In this document: in pieces, positions 1 to 10,137 of the stretch
Layout of the letters: the number at the start of each line of letters is the position of its first letter
Position numbering within the stretch: the first letter of the stretch is position 1
Source of the DNA: Pyrenula massariospora
Lineage: Eukaryota; Ascomycota; Eurotiomycetes; Pyrenulales; Pyrenulaceae
Reading direction: 5' to 3'
Length of the DNA: 64,000 bases
Assembly: GCA_021030905.1 (NCBI GenBank)
Contig: JAGFMI010000009.1
Span: 496,001 to 560,000 of the forward strand
Notes under the pieces: generated by a model
What the model was told of the DNA's origin: nothing
The model's input: only the letters and a program-made list of their open reading frames with translations
Database searches by the model: none
Position numbers and translations under genes: made by a program

Positions 1-353
1 ATAGAAAGGATATCATTATTCTGCACGGTGTTGCCTGGCTAGCTAGATAGCTATCTAACCATTTCCTCCCGCTCTAGGCCACCCACCCGCACGTCCTCAT
101 CATTAGCAGCACTGCCATCTCGCTCGCTTCGCTCTCGGGGAATGCCCAGATCAAATAGGATCCGAAAAACAGGTACATTAAAGTAATGAAAAGATTAGGG
201 GGGTTATGCAGCGACTCGACAACACCACCTCCTCAGCTCCGTCTGCACGACTTAAGAGCAAAGGTTCCGCTTTGTTCAGCTCAAATATCCCGCTTCAGCT
301 CAAGTGATGAACCAATTCAATACCCGCGATCAAAATACCCGCAGTAACCGCAC
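1..353. other. Intergenic, 3' flank of PIL1
   Basis: This stretch follows the stop codon of the minus-strand PIL1 gene. I see no supportable coding region or RNA gene; it probably holds the PIL1 3' UTR. Confidence 0.5.
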
Positions 354-1809
354 CTAAGCGGCAACCGCCTCCCTCTCGCCCTCGCGGCCCCTAGCCTCGC
401 CATTCGCAACTTCGTCCTCTTCTTCTTCCTCTTCTTCCTCGGCCTCGTCCTCGGCGTACTTGCCATGTCGCTCCGCGCTGACCCAGGAGTCCCTATCTCC
501 CTTCAGCGGCGCATCTTGGCCCGCAAGATCGATGCCCTCAGCTGAGCGTTTCGCAGCATTGGCCTTTCGTCGTTGGCTGAGGGTGCGGGAGCGGGTGCTG
601 AGCTTGGAGGAGACGACGGCGTTGGATTGGACCCAATTGGTCAGGGAGTCCTCGCAATCTTGGATGATGGCTTTGGAGGCTTCGTAGCCGTCGTAAGCGT
701 TGCGTGTTTCGCCAGGGGTGACGGGGGTATCGTCTACCAGCTCGAGGAGGTGCTTTCCGTAGCCGGCGATAATGGCGAGTTTCTCGCAGTGCTCTCTCAT
801 CGCATCGAATTGGTACGTGAATGCCGCCTTCAGTTTCTCCCTTGTGATGTTGCTCAATTGTGCCTCTGCGACTAGACTCTCCGCCTCGGCACGCACAAGC
901 TCTTGCTCCAACACGACGATCCGTGGCGAATTGGGTTCCTTGTATTTGAGCTGGGCGATCTGGTCGGTGATCTTCTGCTTGCGATCCCGAGACGGTTGGA
1001 CGGAAGCCTCGATGTTACGGATCGATTTAATCGTCACACGGTATTGGTCGTAGCGATCGACGTATTGGTCTTCGAGCTCACCAATTTCGTAGATTAGGAC
1101 ACCGAGCTTGTCGGTCACGTCGCTGACATCGTCATCGCAGGCTTCGCCCCAGATGGAGAGTTGTTGCTATCAAAATCTATGAGTGACATGCGTAGGCGGG
1201 GAACTGAGTAATAAGGTAAACTCATACCGCAACGTCCATGCGTTCTCTTCCCACAAGTTCCATGCTACGCATAACGTTTTTCTCCATCTTAACAAGCTGT
1301 GAGAGCTTCTTCGCAAGGTCAGGGCCAAAGGCACCGGCGGTCTGTTTTCGAAATGCATGACCTATGGATGATGACAATATGATCAGCCTTGGGTATCGCA
1401 GTGTAAGACCAAAAGAGGAATGGTAGCTTGAATTCTGGGACATAGCGTTTCGATGTAAAGCCGGCGATCCACGATAGCCTGGCTAAGCTCATCGAGAGCT
1501 GACAAAAATCGCAATGGATAGGTGAGGCAGGGTAAGCAGACGCCAGCAACGGAAATATTGTGCATGTTTCGATGCAAAGGCGTCCCGGACACATTCCAAA
1601 GCGCTTTAAAGATCCCGTCTCACAGAATGAGAGATGACCAAGCCTAAGCGCTAGATGCTGCCATGATGTGTTGCGCTTGGAGCTCACTCACCAATGTTGC
1701 CCTTTCCAAAAAAGCGTCCGGCCTTAGTGGACGAGCTTGGAGGTGGTGGATTCTCGATCTGCGAAGCCGTGGGTGCACGCGATGCGCGCATAGAATACGT
1801 GCGATGCAT
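354..1809 (-). CDS. PIL1: Eisosome core component Pil1/Lsp1 family
   Basis: This gene encodes a BAR-domain protein that coats the furrow-shaped plasma-membrane domains called eisosomes. Three exons fit: 1809-1692, 1361-1228 and 1166-354, with GT-AG introns and matching phases, giving 354 residues. Exon 1 starts MHRTYS and ends in FFGKGNIG. Exon 2 carries HAFRKQTAGAFGPDLAKKL and the membrane-proximal helix VKMEKNVMRSMELVGRERM. Exon 3 carries the remaining BAR helices, including GELEDQYVDRYDQYR and TPGETRNAYDGYEASKAI. These segments are nearly invariant in fungal Pil1/Lsp1. The C-terminus is a divergent, Glu-rich acidic tail of about 60 residues, coded by a CTT/CCT-rich tract at 410-450 on the plus strand. 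Whether it is the Pil1 or Lsp1 orthologue cannot be settled here; filamentous ascomycetes often have more than one paralogue. Confidence 0.95.
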
Positions 1810-2460
1810 CTTGAAGAGGTGGTGTCAATAGGGAGGTGGTGCTTTTGCGCGAGCAGACAGGAGAAGTTCTCAGACGAGAAGGGAAGTTGAGCAGGCTGGT
1901 AGCCTAGAGATTCGAGGTCTGCGAAGTACGAATACAATGGAGTATGTGATGCAGTGGACTGATAGCTCTGTGAAGTGAAGAAAGAAGTCAGCAGAGAGCC
2001 GGTAGAGCTGCAGCGTTGGTGTGACGGTGGAAGAGGGCTGTGCCAGTGACGTAATAAGCGACTATTCCGGAAGGGTGGGGGGCAGGAAACATCAGAAGAG
2101 GAAATCCCTGATCGACCTCGTCACAGGGATTTAGATTAACATACCAATGTCTCAAGGTGCAAGGAGTGGTCAATGCTCGAAACGTTTTATCTCAATGATT
2201 TGAAGAAACTGGGCACGGAAGATGTTTGATCTTTATGGATCTTTTGTGATGCAGCGTTGCACAGCAACATACCCCTGCACACGCCACCAACGTCACTGTC
2301 AGAGGGAGGATGCTTGCTGTCGATCCGGCTGGTTTCTTGCATCTTAAAATGAGCTAAATTATTTGAGGTCGCACAGCTTGGATAAATGGTCGTTCGGATT
2401 CTTTTCACTGCCGTGTCGGTGGCTAGAAAAGCTAAAACGCACGATGGAAATGCTCCCTTT
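1810..2460. other. Intergenic, PIL1 promoter side
   Basis: This is the presumed 5' UTR and promoter of PIL1 (-) and the 3' flank of the amidohydrolase gene (-). The small open frames here have no recognisable domain. Nothing else was seen. Confidence 0.4.
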
Positions 2461-5277
2461 CTACCCGCCTACGTAGACGTCAACCTTCCCTCTCCCATCT
2501 CCGACAGCCCTGACCCTAGAGTTGATCTCTAGCGGATTTCCGTCATAGACGACAAAATCGGTTTCGGACAAACGTTGCTTCTCCAGACCAAGCATTTTGT
2601 AAACGTTGCCCGATATCAGCCCAAGTGCATCTTCCTCGCTCAACCTACCATTGCTATTGGCGTACGCGATGCCAGCCATCAGGCTAAGCTCGCGAACTTC
2701 CCAATTCTCCTTTGTTCCTATCGCAACGACAACTCCAGCATCTACCAAATAATCGAGTGTTGTCCCATTTTGCAGAGGAGCGCCGATTAGACTCCGCCGT
2801 TGGTCCCATGATTCGCCGTACGATAGCAAGGGAGCAAGAACCACTCCGACGTGTGCAGTAGCAATCTCTTGTGCGACGAGATGAGCTTCTGCGCCGCCGT
2901 GGATGATCATGCGAATTGTTGTCGTGGACTTGGACCTGGATTCAATTTCTCCTTTAACTCGAAGGGCTGCAGCAATGGTATCCGCGCTATCGATATCCAA
3001 TACTAAAGGTAAGTCTCCCGTGACGACCCGTCGTAGGTACGCTTCCTCCGAAAATGGATCAGCGCTTGATTCATTAGACTCCAAAGCTTTCAGTAGGCTC
3101 TTTCGAAGCTCTCCCACCGCGCTTGATGTTGAAGGTGTTTTCTCTGACCTGGCAGACAAGGATAGAGGGTAGTGTACAGCTACTTCATCTGCCCATACGA
3201 TACTATTTTCCAACGGCGTCTGTCCGCCAGTGGAGAACCCTGCGCTGACTCCTCGGTGAGCATTACTCCCAGTATCTGGTGCTGTTATCGCTTTTGTTAC
3301 GCCTTTAATATGAGCTGCTGTGAGTTGTTTGGTGTCCAGCGCAAGCCCATCCACTGCTCGACTAAATACCGATGTCGGATTAAAGCCATCTTGGGTACTG
3401 AGCTCAGAATCGATCTCAGACAATCCGATGAATGAGCCGAATGCGGTGAAGGCTGGCGTGATGTGACCGTTCTTCAGATTAATTACCTCAATGCCGCGAT
3501 CTACGGCCGTGGAAACATGTGTCTCGCAGTCGCCGACGCATACAACTGCACCATTCTCAATCACAACATTCTCTGGTCTTAGGTGCATTTTAGATTTCCC
3601 AAAAGTGGTAGAGATGGACTTTTTGACTCCCGTGAAGATTACATCAGTTTTCTCCACAATTTTTTCATTGGTCGCTTTAAGTACTGGCTTGTTTATAATC
3701 GGGGTCTTATCTTGCTTGTTATAAGTGAAAGGGTCTTCAAACTGCGGAAATCCATCAATCCAGACCTGTTGAGGTGTCGCCCCGATACTAAGAGGATCGC
3801 TATCCCAGACAACGATGTCTGCGTCGAAGCCCTCTTTGATCTTACCAATTCGTTCACCAAGCCCAAGTGACTCTGCCGGAGCGGCCGTTACTCCGTTCAG
3901 AGCTGCGTGATAGGGTAGACCATATTTGTATGCTTTCGCAGCTTCAAAGACCACATGTTGAGCGTTGAGCACGGGGTTATCCGATACGTACACAGGAGTA
4001 AGGCCATTGGCGTAAAGTACTGCGCCTGCCTTTTCCGAGGCGGTATAGGCTTCAACTTTGTAGTACATGTTGTCCGCAAACAGAGCCGAGGCAGGTGGTC
4101 GTCCATATGCGCGCTTGAGTATCTCAGGAACGAGATAGGTCTGATGTGCGTGGTGGAAAGCTCGAATTTCGAATTTGAACTCGTTCGTATGGGACACAAA
4201 TGCTTCTAGATCCGGAACCGTATAGCAATGTGTATTCACATAGACCTGACCGCGAAGTACGGCACCTAATGACTCCCACTCAAGATCTTGAGGTAGATAG
4301 CTCTGCATGCTTTCAGCTCCCATCTCATCTGCAGCTTTGCACCAGTCATCCTGTTCGCTGTTTAGAGCCCTAGCCTGCTCAAATGCATGACGGAATTCCC
4401 AAGCCTCACCGAGCCTGCTGAATGGGCCACGTCCAATCTTCCCATAGACGCGTTTGGCATTCTCACCGCACGCCATTTTCATCCATCTCAGTCCGCCTCC
4501 GGGATTGGCAAGCATATCCGCCGCGCTGATCTCCAGGCGACCTTGATCTTTGCCAACGGCAAACTTCATTACGTAAGCCTCCCCACCCATATTGTTTCCA
4601 GACCCTGGCAGTATCAGACTAGTGGTCACGCCACCAGACTTGATGACCTGAATCTGCTCGTCAAGCGGATTAAAGCCGTCGATCGAGCGGACATACGGCG
4701 TTATGTCGCTGGAGAGCTCATTGGTGTCCTGGTTTCCAATCAATCCAGGAAGGCCGTAGACACCGGCATGGCTATGCATGTCGATTATGCCTGCCGTCAG
4801 GAGCCGGCCATGGGCATCGTAAGTGTCGTAGTCTGCTGGAAGGTCGGTCATGGAGATGGATGGCGCAATACGCTTAATGAGGCCATACTCGAGGAAAATA
4901 TCGCCAGAGATCCACGACCAGCCTTTCCCAGCTCTGGCATCCTCTACGCTAGTACCCGGGGCAGGCTCACCAGTCCATATCGTAGCGTTCCGAATTAGGA
5001 TCGGCTTGGTGCTGTTAGTCCATCGAAGATTCTGCTCACGCGGTCCACTCGGTTCTCTCGACGTTTGCCGAAGCTTTGAGCAGGTAGCATAATCTTGATT
5101 GAGACGTTCTATATTCAGAAGCCGTGATTTTGGATTTGTCTGTTCGTAGTTTCTGTAGAGTAATGCTATGAGAAGGGAAACAATAACAAGACGGACGAGG
5201 CGAGAACGTCTCTTGCGATGCCAAGAGAAAGAGGGTTTCACGACAGCAGAGTACGGGGGAAGGCCATCCTTTTCCAT
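2461..5277 (-). CDS. Membrane-anchored tandem amidohydrolase (CE9-like)
   Basis: This single-exon gene of 938 residues belongs to the amidohydrolase superfamily; similar fungal proteins are often labelled carbohydrate esterase family 9. An N-terminal cytosolic stretch is followed by one membrane segment at about residues 28-41 (LVRLVIVSLLIALLY), so it is probably a type II membrane protein with its catalytic part outside the cytosol. The first half has the expected metal-site residues: H168 and H170 in IDMHSHAG, H350 in VNTHCY, H375/H376 in AFHHAH and D433 in VSDNPV. It ends with the typical AAPAESLGLGERIGKIKEG and DADIVVWDSDPLSIGATP. The second half (from about residue 530) repeats the fold outline, but where a metal-binding HxH would sit it reads GHITPAFTAF, so that copy is probably non-catalytic. 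The substrate is unknown. The start ATG at 5277 directly precedes the anchor. Confidence 0.85.
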   Translation of the reverse strand: MEKDGLPPYSAVVKPSFSWHRKRRSRLVRLVIVSLLIALLYRNYEQTNPKSRLLNIERLNQDYATCSKLRQTSREPSGPREQNLRWTNSTKPILIRNATIWTGEPAPGTSVEDARAGKGWSWISGDIFLEYGLIKRIAPSISMTDLPADYDTYDAHGRLLTAGIIDMHSHAGVYGLPGLIGNQDTNELSSDITPYVRSIDGFNPLDEQIQVIKSGGVTTSLILPGSGNNMGGEAYVMKFAVGKDQGRLEISAADMLANPGGGLRWMKMACGENAKRVYGKIGRGPFSRLGEAWEFRHAFEQARALNSEQDDWCKAADEMGAESMQSYLPQDLEWESLGAVLRGQVYVNTHCYTVPDLEAFVSHTNEFKFEIRAFHHAHQTYLVPEILKRAYGRPPASALFADNMYYKVEAYTASEKAGAVLYANGLTPVYVSDNPVLNAQHVVFEAAKAYKYGLPYHAALNGVTAAPAESLGLGERIGKIKEGFDADIVVWDSDPLSIGATPQQVWIDGFPQFEDPFTYNKQDKTPIINKPVLKATNEKIVEKTDVIFTGVKKSISTTFGKSKMHLRPENVVIENGAVVCVGDCETHVSTAVDRGIEVINLKNGHITPAFTAFGSFIGLSEIDSELSTQDGFNPTSVFSRAVDGLALDTKQLTAAHIKGVTKAITAPDTGSNAHRGVSAGFSTGGQTPLENSIVWADEVAVHYPLSLSARSEKTPSTSSAVGELRKSLLKALESNESSADPFSEEAYLRRVVTGDLPLVLDIDSADTIAAALRVKGEIESRSKSTTTIRMIIHGGAEAHLVAQEIATAHVGVVLAPLLSYGESWDQRRSLIGAPLQNGTTLDYLVDAGVVVAIGTKENWEVRELSLMAGIAYANSNGRLSEEDALGLISGNVYKMLGLEKQRLSETDFVVYDGNPLEINSRVRAVGDGRGKVDVYVGG

Positions 5278-6022
5278 TGTTTACTAACGACGTTCTCTTT
5301 ATGACAATACTAGATAAAGGAGGAAGTTAGTAAGAGAATAAGTTGTTGAGCTTTCTAGCGGATCAGCACAACGTGCAGTCGATGCTGACCGCGTACCTTC
5401 CCAAAGCGGGCAAGGCGTGATCAATTGATCGACTGCTGTCTCCGAGCTTTTCTACACTCATAACTCTCATTACCAGCCGGCCATCCCCTACGATAAGCGT
5501 AAGTGTTGGTTGAAATATTGATAGAGTAAAGTTAACAATTCTGATAGGTAGTCTCTACCTCTTCATTGCGTTGACATTTTTCTACATTCAGATAAGTATC
5601 AAAGACTAGATTTTCATTGTAGATCAGCTATGCAACTTCATGCGCTCACTTCAGAAAAGAACAGTACTTAACTCTCAAGACTTCAATGCTTTAAACTCGT
5701 ACACTCTTTCTTTTTAGAAAATTTCACCTCAAGCTTACCTCGATTCAATACTTGGTGCCTGATCCTTTCTCTTCCCCACTTTTCTCGCCGCTTCATATCC
5801 TTATATTCTCACACTTCCTGCGCCGTCTCAGCTCTCTTTACCTTCAATCATATCTACTTGACTTTAAATTGTTTGTGATACTGGCCACTATTCGAAGAAA
5901 GGGTACACCCTTGTTAGGCGTACGTAATCAACCGTGAGCGTCTACACTGGCTTGTTTACAATCCAATCTTTTCCTCTCCCTCCTGCTTCCATATACACTG
6001 TTCGTGTGGCTCGAGATCCAGA
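5278..6022. promoter_or_regulatory. Divergent intergenic region, putative promoters
   Basis: This is 745 bp between two divergently transcribed genes, the amidohydrolase (-) and the SANT-like gene (+). A pyrimidine-rich tract at about 5750-5830 resembles the CT-rich leaders common in filamentous fungal promoters. No protein-coding exon was recognised. Confidence 0.4.
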
Positions 6023-8909
6023 ATGGCAGCTGCCGCTGAGCTGGAGCCTCGACCCAACAAAAACTCGAGAGATAGTTACGAAACTGATGTCAGCCATGCA
6101 TTCCAGCGACTTGATCATGTCGAAATTGTACGTCCACACCAAACTCTACTAATGAGTCCAAATATCAAATGGTCCGAGGACCAGTATATCGCTCTTTGCC
6201 TCTTCATGAGGCTATGGGACGATATCGCGCACTTAGCTACGATTTTCAATGCCATTTTTAAAGATGACCTCAAAGCCGACGACTTGTCTTATAGAGCAAC
6301 ATCGAGTAGAATGAGAGCTATGTGGACATTTATGGGAATTGAAAAAGCCTCTAAAGAAGGTAACAAAGTGTACAAGGAGGTGATGTCATGTTCTAGAGGC
6401 CAGCTAGGGCAGAGATACGCAACTTTCATCGAGCTAATTGAAAACACGGCGAGTACCTGTGGCATTACACTGAAAGCAAGATCAGAGGACATGCCGAGAT
6501 CTGTTAGAAGAGTCGCTCGTCCTACACTTCGCCAAGAGTCGTCATCGCGTGAGACTTCGGATGACAGTAACCAGCAGTGGTCAATGAAAAGCAGCTCTGT
6601 TGAAGCCAAGTCTCGAAGAAGGCTGAGCGGAGTAACGTCGAAGCAAGAAAAGCATTGGAACGGCACTTTGCAGCTAAAGTTACCTCCTTACGACGCATAT
6701 ACCGAAAAGTTTAGAGTCACCTCTGGAAACCAGTCGAATATATGGACGATGTTATCGGGATTACCAGTCACTCAGACTTCCGAACCTGGCAAATCTCGAA
6801 GAATACTATGGAGGGCGTATAATTACAATGATAGCTCTGGTGCCAGCAACTTATCTGAACCATCCCACGTTTTCGATAGTCCCTTCGGATCCCGGGCTGG
6901 CCGCTTCAAAGAATCATCGGCCAGCGTGACAGCTCCAATTGCCGATCCTGAGACTTTTCAGTCTTTACTCTTTAGTCACTTGATCAATGACGGACGCCAT
7001 GACCCCACGCCTTTTATCTCCCTAACAGAGAACCCAGTGGTCGCATTCCATCGCGCTCTGAACCTTAAGTATGGCATGGTTAATGTGATTGATCTACAGA
7101 CTGCTGTCAATAGCCTTCGAAGACGTTTTCCAGGAGCTGAGCGCTTCCATTGGATCGTGGGTATTGTAGTGAAAGAACTCCAGCTTAATCTACCAAATGG
7201 ATACGGTCTGGAGGGACCGTGTAGTGAACATCTTATTTGGGGGGAAATTTGTAGGGATGCTATTGTCAGTGCTTGAACCCAAGCATGAAAGTGAATACTA
7301 ATCTCTAACATAGGTGACAACTTTCAGCATGGACGAAGTCACCTCTCAGAAAGAACTGACAAAGTTATTGCATTTAGACGCGCTACATGCTTCTTCCAAC
7401 ACCAGCGTTTTCTACAATGGTATCACGAAAAGCATGATACCTCGCTCCGACTACGCAACAGGGAGAATGATCGGTCAAACTTTGAGGTCTCAGAAACCTC
7501 ACCGTTGGCGCGATTCAGAGTTGATAGCCGCAAAGTAAGATACAAGGATAATGTGATTCGATGATGCTGTTATTGACCGATGTAGGATTCTCAGGGCTTG
7601 GGCGCCTTCTGGTTTTAGGGATGGCGGTTGGACTAAAAAACGTCACATCGATTACGCCGAGTTCATGAACGGCGTCTTTAGCACTCTCTACTGTGAAGGC
7701 GAGAAGGTCCTGACCTATCCGCAATCATGGCACGACGTTGAACGCTATGGTCATGCAATTGAAGACTGCATTACTGTTGAGACCCCGGATGATCTTGCTG
7801 ATCAGCAGTTTATCGATCGTGATATCGATGAAGATGACGAGCAAGATATCAACTGCCTTTCCGACGAAGACGGAATGGACGAGGACATAGACTTAAGTAA
7901 TGATGTCGGTAAAGAGAACATCCCACCCAGCACGCCAACGGTGTACGCAGACTCAGATATCGACTCAGAGCGTCACCGTATACCTAAGTACAATCTTCAC
8001 CGCGATCTCGGCTTCCGATCCCCATCACAGCATACATATCTGAGGACGTCGAACCCTAAAGAGGAGTTCCACCTGAAGCGAAAGCAATTCGCAAACCCAT
8101 TTCCAAACTGGGAGCGTAAGGACCGAGAACAATCACCGACGGTCCATAAAGGTCCCTCGTTATCTCTCAGCAATCGAGCAGCGAAACGTGTCAAACCATC
8201 GATCCCGATATTCCACGACTCGTCTGACCCGTTCCTGAATGAATTAAACGCCGCGGCGAAGGACTGCACTCCTGTCACGATCACCTCATCTATCCAAGAC
8301 TCTCTTCCCAAGCGAGCCCATCGGCCGACACCCCCAGCTCAAGAAGAGTCGATTGTACGCGGTGTCATTGTGATCGACCTGACAGGCGAAGACCACCACG
8401 TGCCCAATTTCCCAAGCTCGGGCGCGAGTGTGACGATACCAGCCCAGAAGCACGGACACAGTGCAACGACGGATGATGGAAGCCAAGATACCCAGTCTTG
8501 GTTCCAGAACCCCCCGAAGGCCACTGATCACGGCGAGGCAAAGTCTGCATGGCAACCTACAGACATTCCTGGGATGGTGTTCTACGAGCCGGCGAAGGTG
8601 GGCGAAGTGCCGAATGCTACGCAGACGACAGAGGGCAGCATGCCAGATGTTAGCCGGTACTTTAATGGGCAATTATTCGGGAACGGCGTTGCAGGTCCAG
8701 GCGCTAGGGTTGCGGGGGGAAGGGAAGATGAAGATGAGATTATGGAAAGTATCGAGTTTGATGAGGAGGAAGAGAAGGTTGCAGATGTGGAAACGCGCTT
8801 GGGGCTTAAATTGAGGGAGCAACGAGGGGCGGTGGGGTGGAAGGCAATGAGAGAGGGAGATGGGTTAGATATGAGTGAGAAGACGTGTTGTGGGAAGAAT
8901 GGTGAATGA
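6023..8909 (+). CDS. SANT-like N-terminus, DUF7587-like protein
   Basis: The product is uncharacterised. Three exons fit, 6023-7264, 7314-7534 and 7586-8909, giving 928 residues; intron 1 contains a TACTAAT branch site. Near the N-terminus, KWSEDQYIALCLFMRLWDD followed by IFNAIFKDDL resembles the SANT/Myb-like helix pair seen in many fungal proteins of unknown role. Around residues 260-410, LWRAYNYNDSSGASNL, PFISLTENPVVAFHRAL and HLIWGEI resemble the uncharacterised DUF7587-type domain; this is from memory and less certain than the gene itself. The C-terminal half is acidic and low in predicted order, with DEDDEQDINCLSDEDG and a late Asp/Glu-rich run. A chromatin or DNA-associated role is only a guess. 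The ORF ends in KTCCGKNGE. Confidence 0.75.
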
Positions 8910-9189
8910 TATGATATGCGAGATGGGATATTGGTGGAATTGGGCTCGTGCTGATCCTTTGAGTTCAGCGTGATTGTTTGGTGCAGAGTGGTACGGCATT
9001 GGAGTTGGATTATGGAGACGATTGAATTGGCTGCGTGTTATTATGTTGAATGTCTTAAGACAGGAAGGTATTTGTCAAGCAGCATGTCTCTCTGGTGAGA
9101 ATATGATTTGTTTTCATTTTATTCTTTGAATCCTATTGCCATCAGATTGAGACTCCCGTGATGATCAAATCTCATCTTCCAGCACCGAT

Positions 9190-9795
9190 CTAGAATTTCT
9201 GGAATTGCTTGACCGCCTTGCCCGTTCTAGGCAGCACTCGGAGAACATTGAAACGCACCTGGACACACAAGCTGTTAGCACAATTTGCCGTCATTTTTCT
9301 ACTTCGGACTTTTCAAACTCACCGTCTTGCTCAAAGGCCTGCACTCCCCAACCGTAACCTGATCGCCTTCCTCCACACGGAACGCCGGGCTAACATGGGC
9401 CGCCAAGTTTGTGTGTCTCTTCTCGTATCTCGCGTATTTGGGCACGAAGTGAAGATATTCTCTGCGGATGACTAGCGTTCGGTGCATCTTAGTCGAGACG
9501 ACCGTGCCGGTTAGGATTCGACCGCGGATGCTAACTTGGCCGGTGAAGGGGCATTTTTTATCTATCACAGCCCAGTTAGTAAGCTATGCCACTGAGAAGA
9601 GGGGGACAGCGTACCGATATAGGTTCCCTCAATGGCAGTCTTCGGCGTCTTGAAGCCCAACCCAACGTCCTTGTACCATCTCCGCCCGCCCTTGCCGACT
9701 CGCTTGCTCTTCGCGGCTTTGCCTTTGTGGTTGAGGAAGATGTGAGGTTGTTTTTGGTAGGCGCGCTCCGACTGGACTGTCAATTCCGTCGCCAT
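9190..9795 (-). CDS. RPS11: 40S ribosomal protein uS17 (Rps11)
   Basis: This gene encodes a small-subunit ribosomal protein of the uS17 family (eukaryotic S11). Three exons fit: 9795-9615, 9561-9323 and 9258-9190, with matching phases and 162 residues, close to the 156 of yeast Rps11. Exon 1 holds [20 protein letters not shown] and the basic [17 protein letters not shown]. Exon 2 holds the OB-fold core, including [18 protein letters not shown] and [13 protein letters not shown]. Exon 3 encodes the C-terminal [19 protein letters not shown]. It converges with the gene ending at 8909 and diverges from SPC7. Confidence 0.96.
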
Positions 9796-10137
9796 GATTG
9801 CGGTGGTGGCGATGCTCGGGAATTGGCGATGTTCTTGTCGAGGATCGAAATTCGTCGCCTTTGATGAATTTGAGGTGTTTGTGTGCGGGCTGGTTTGGAG
9901 AGGATGTGAGACTTGTGCGTGTTGGGTATAGCGTCTTGGCGGATATAGGGCTAGCTCAAGTGGGAGTTTTGTTTACGTGCGGTGACGCGACCGTTGGCCG
10001 ATCTCGAAAACTTGTTGTTCGACTATGCTCATAAATTATGCGCAGTTCTCGAGGCCTAACTTGTTGACTTTGATGAACAAAGGCTTCTGTGGCTATTGAT
10101 CTGGTGAATCGTTCTTCCCTCTGGGAAGCCCGCAAGT
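9796..10137. promoter_or_regulatory. Shared promoter region of RPS11 and SPC7
   Basis: This is 342 bp between two divergent start codons, so it must contain both promoters. On the minus strand it contains CTAGCCCTAT (9944-9953), which looks like the TAGCCCTA/AACCCTA elements reported near fungal ribosomal protein genes; that link is tentative. No gene was seen. Confidence 0.4.
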
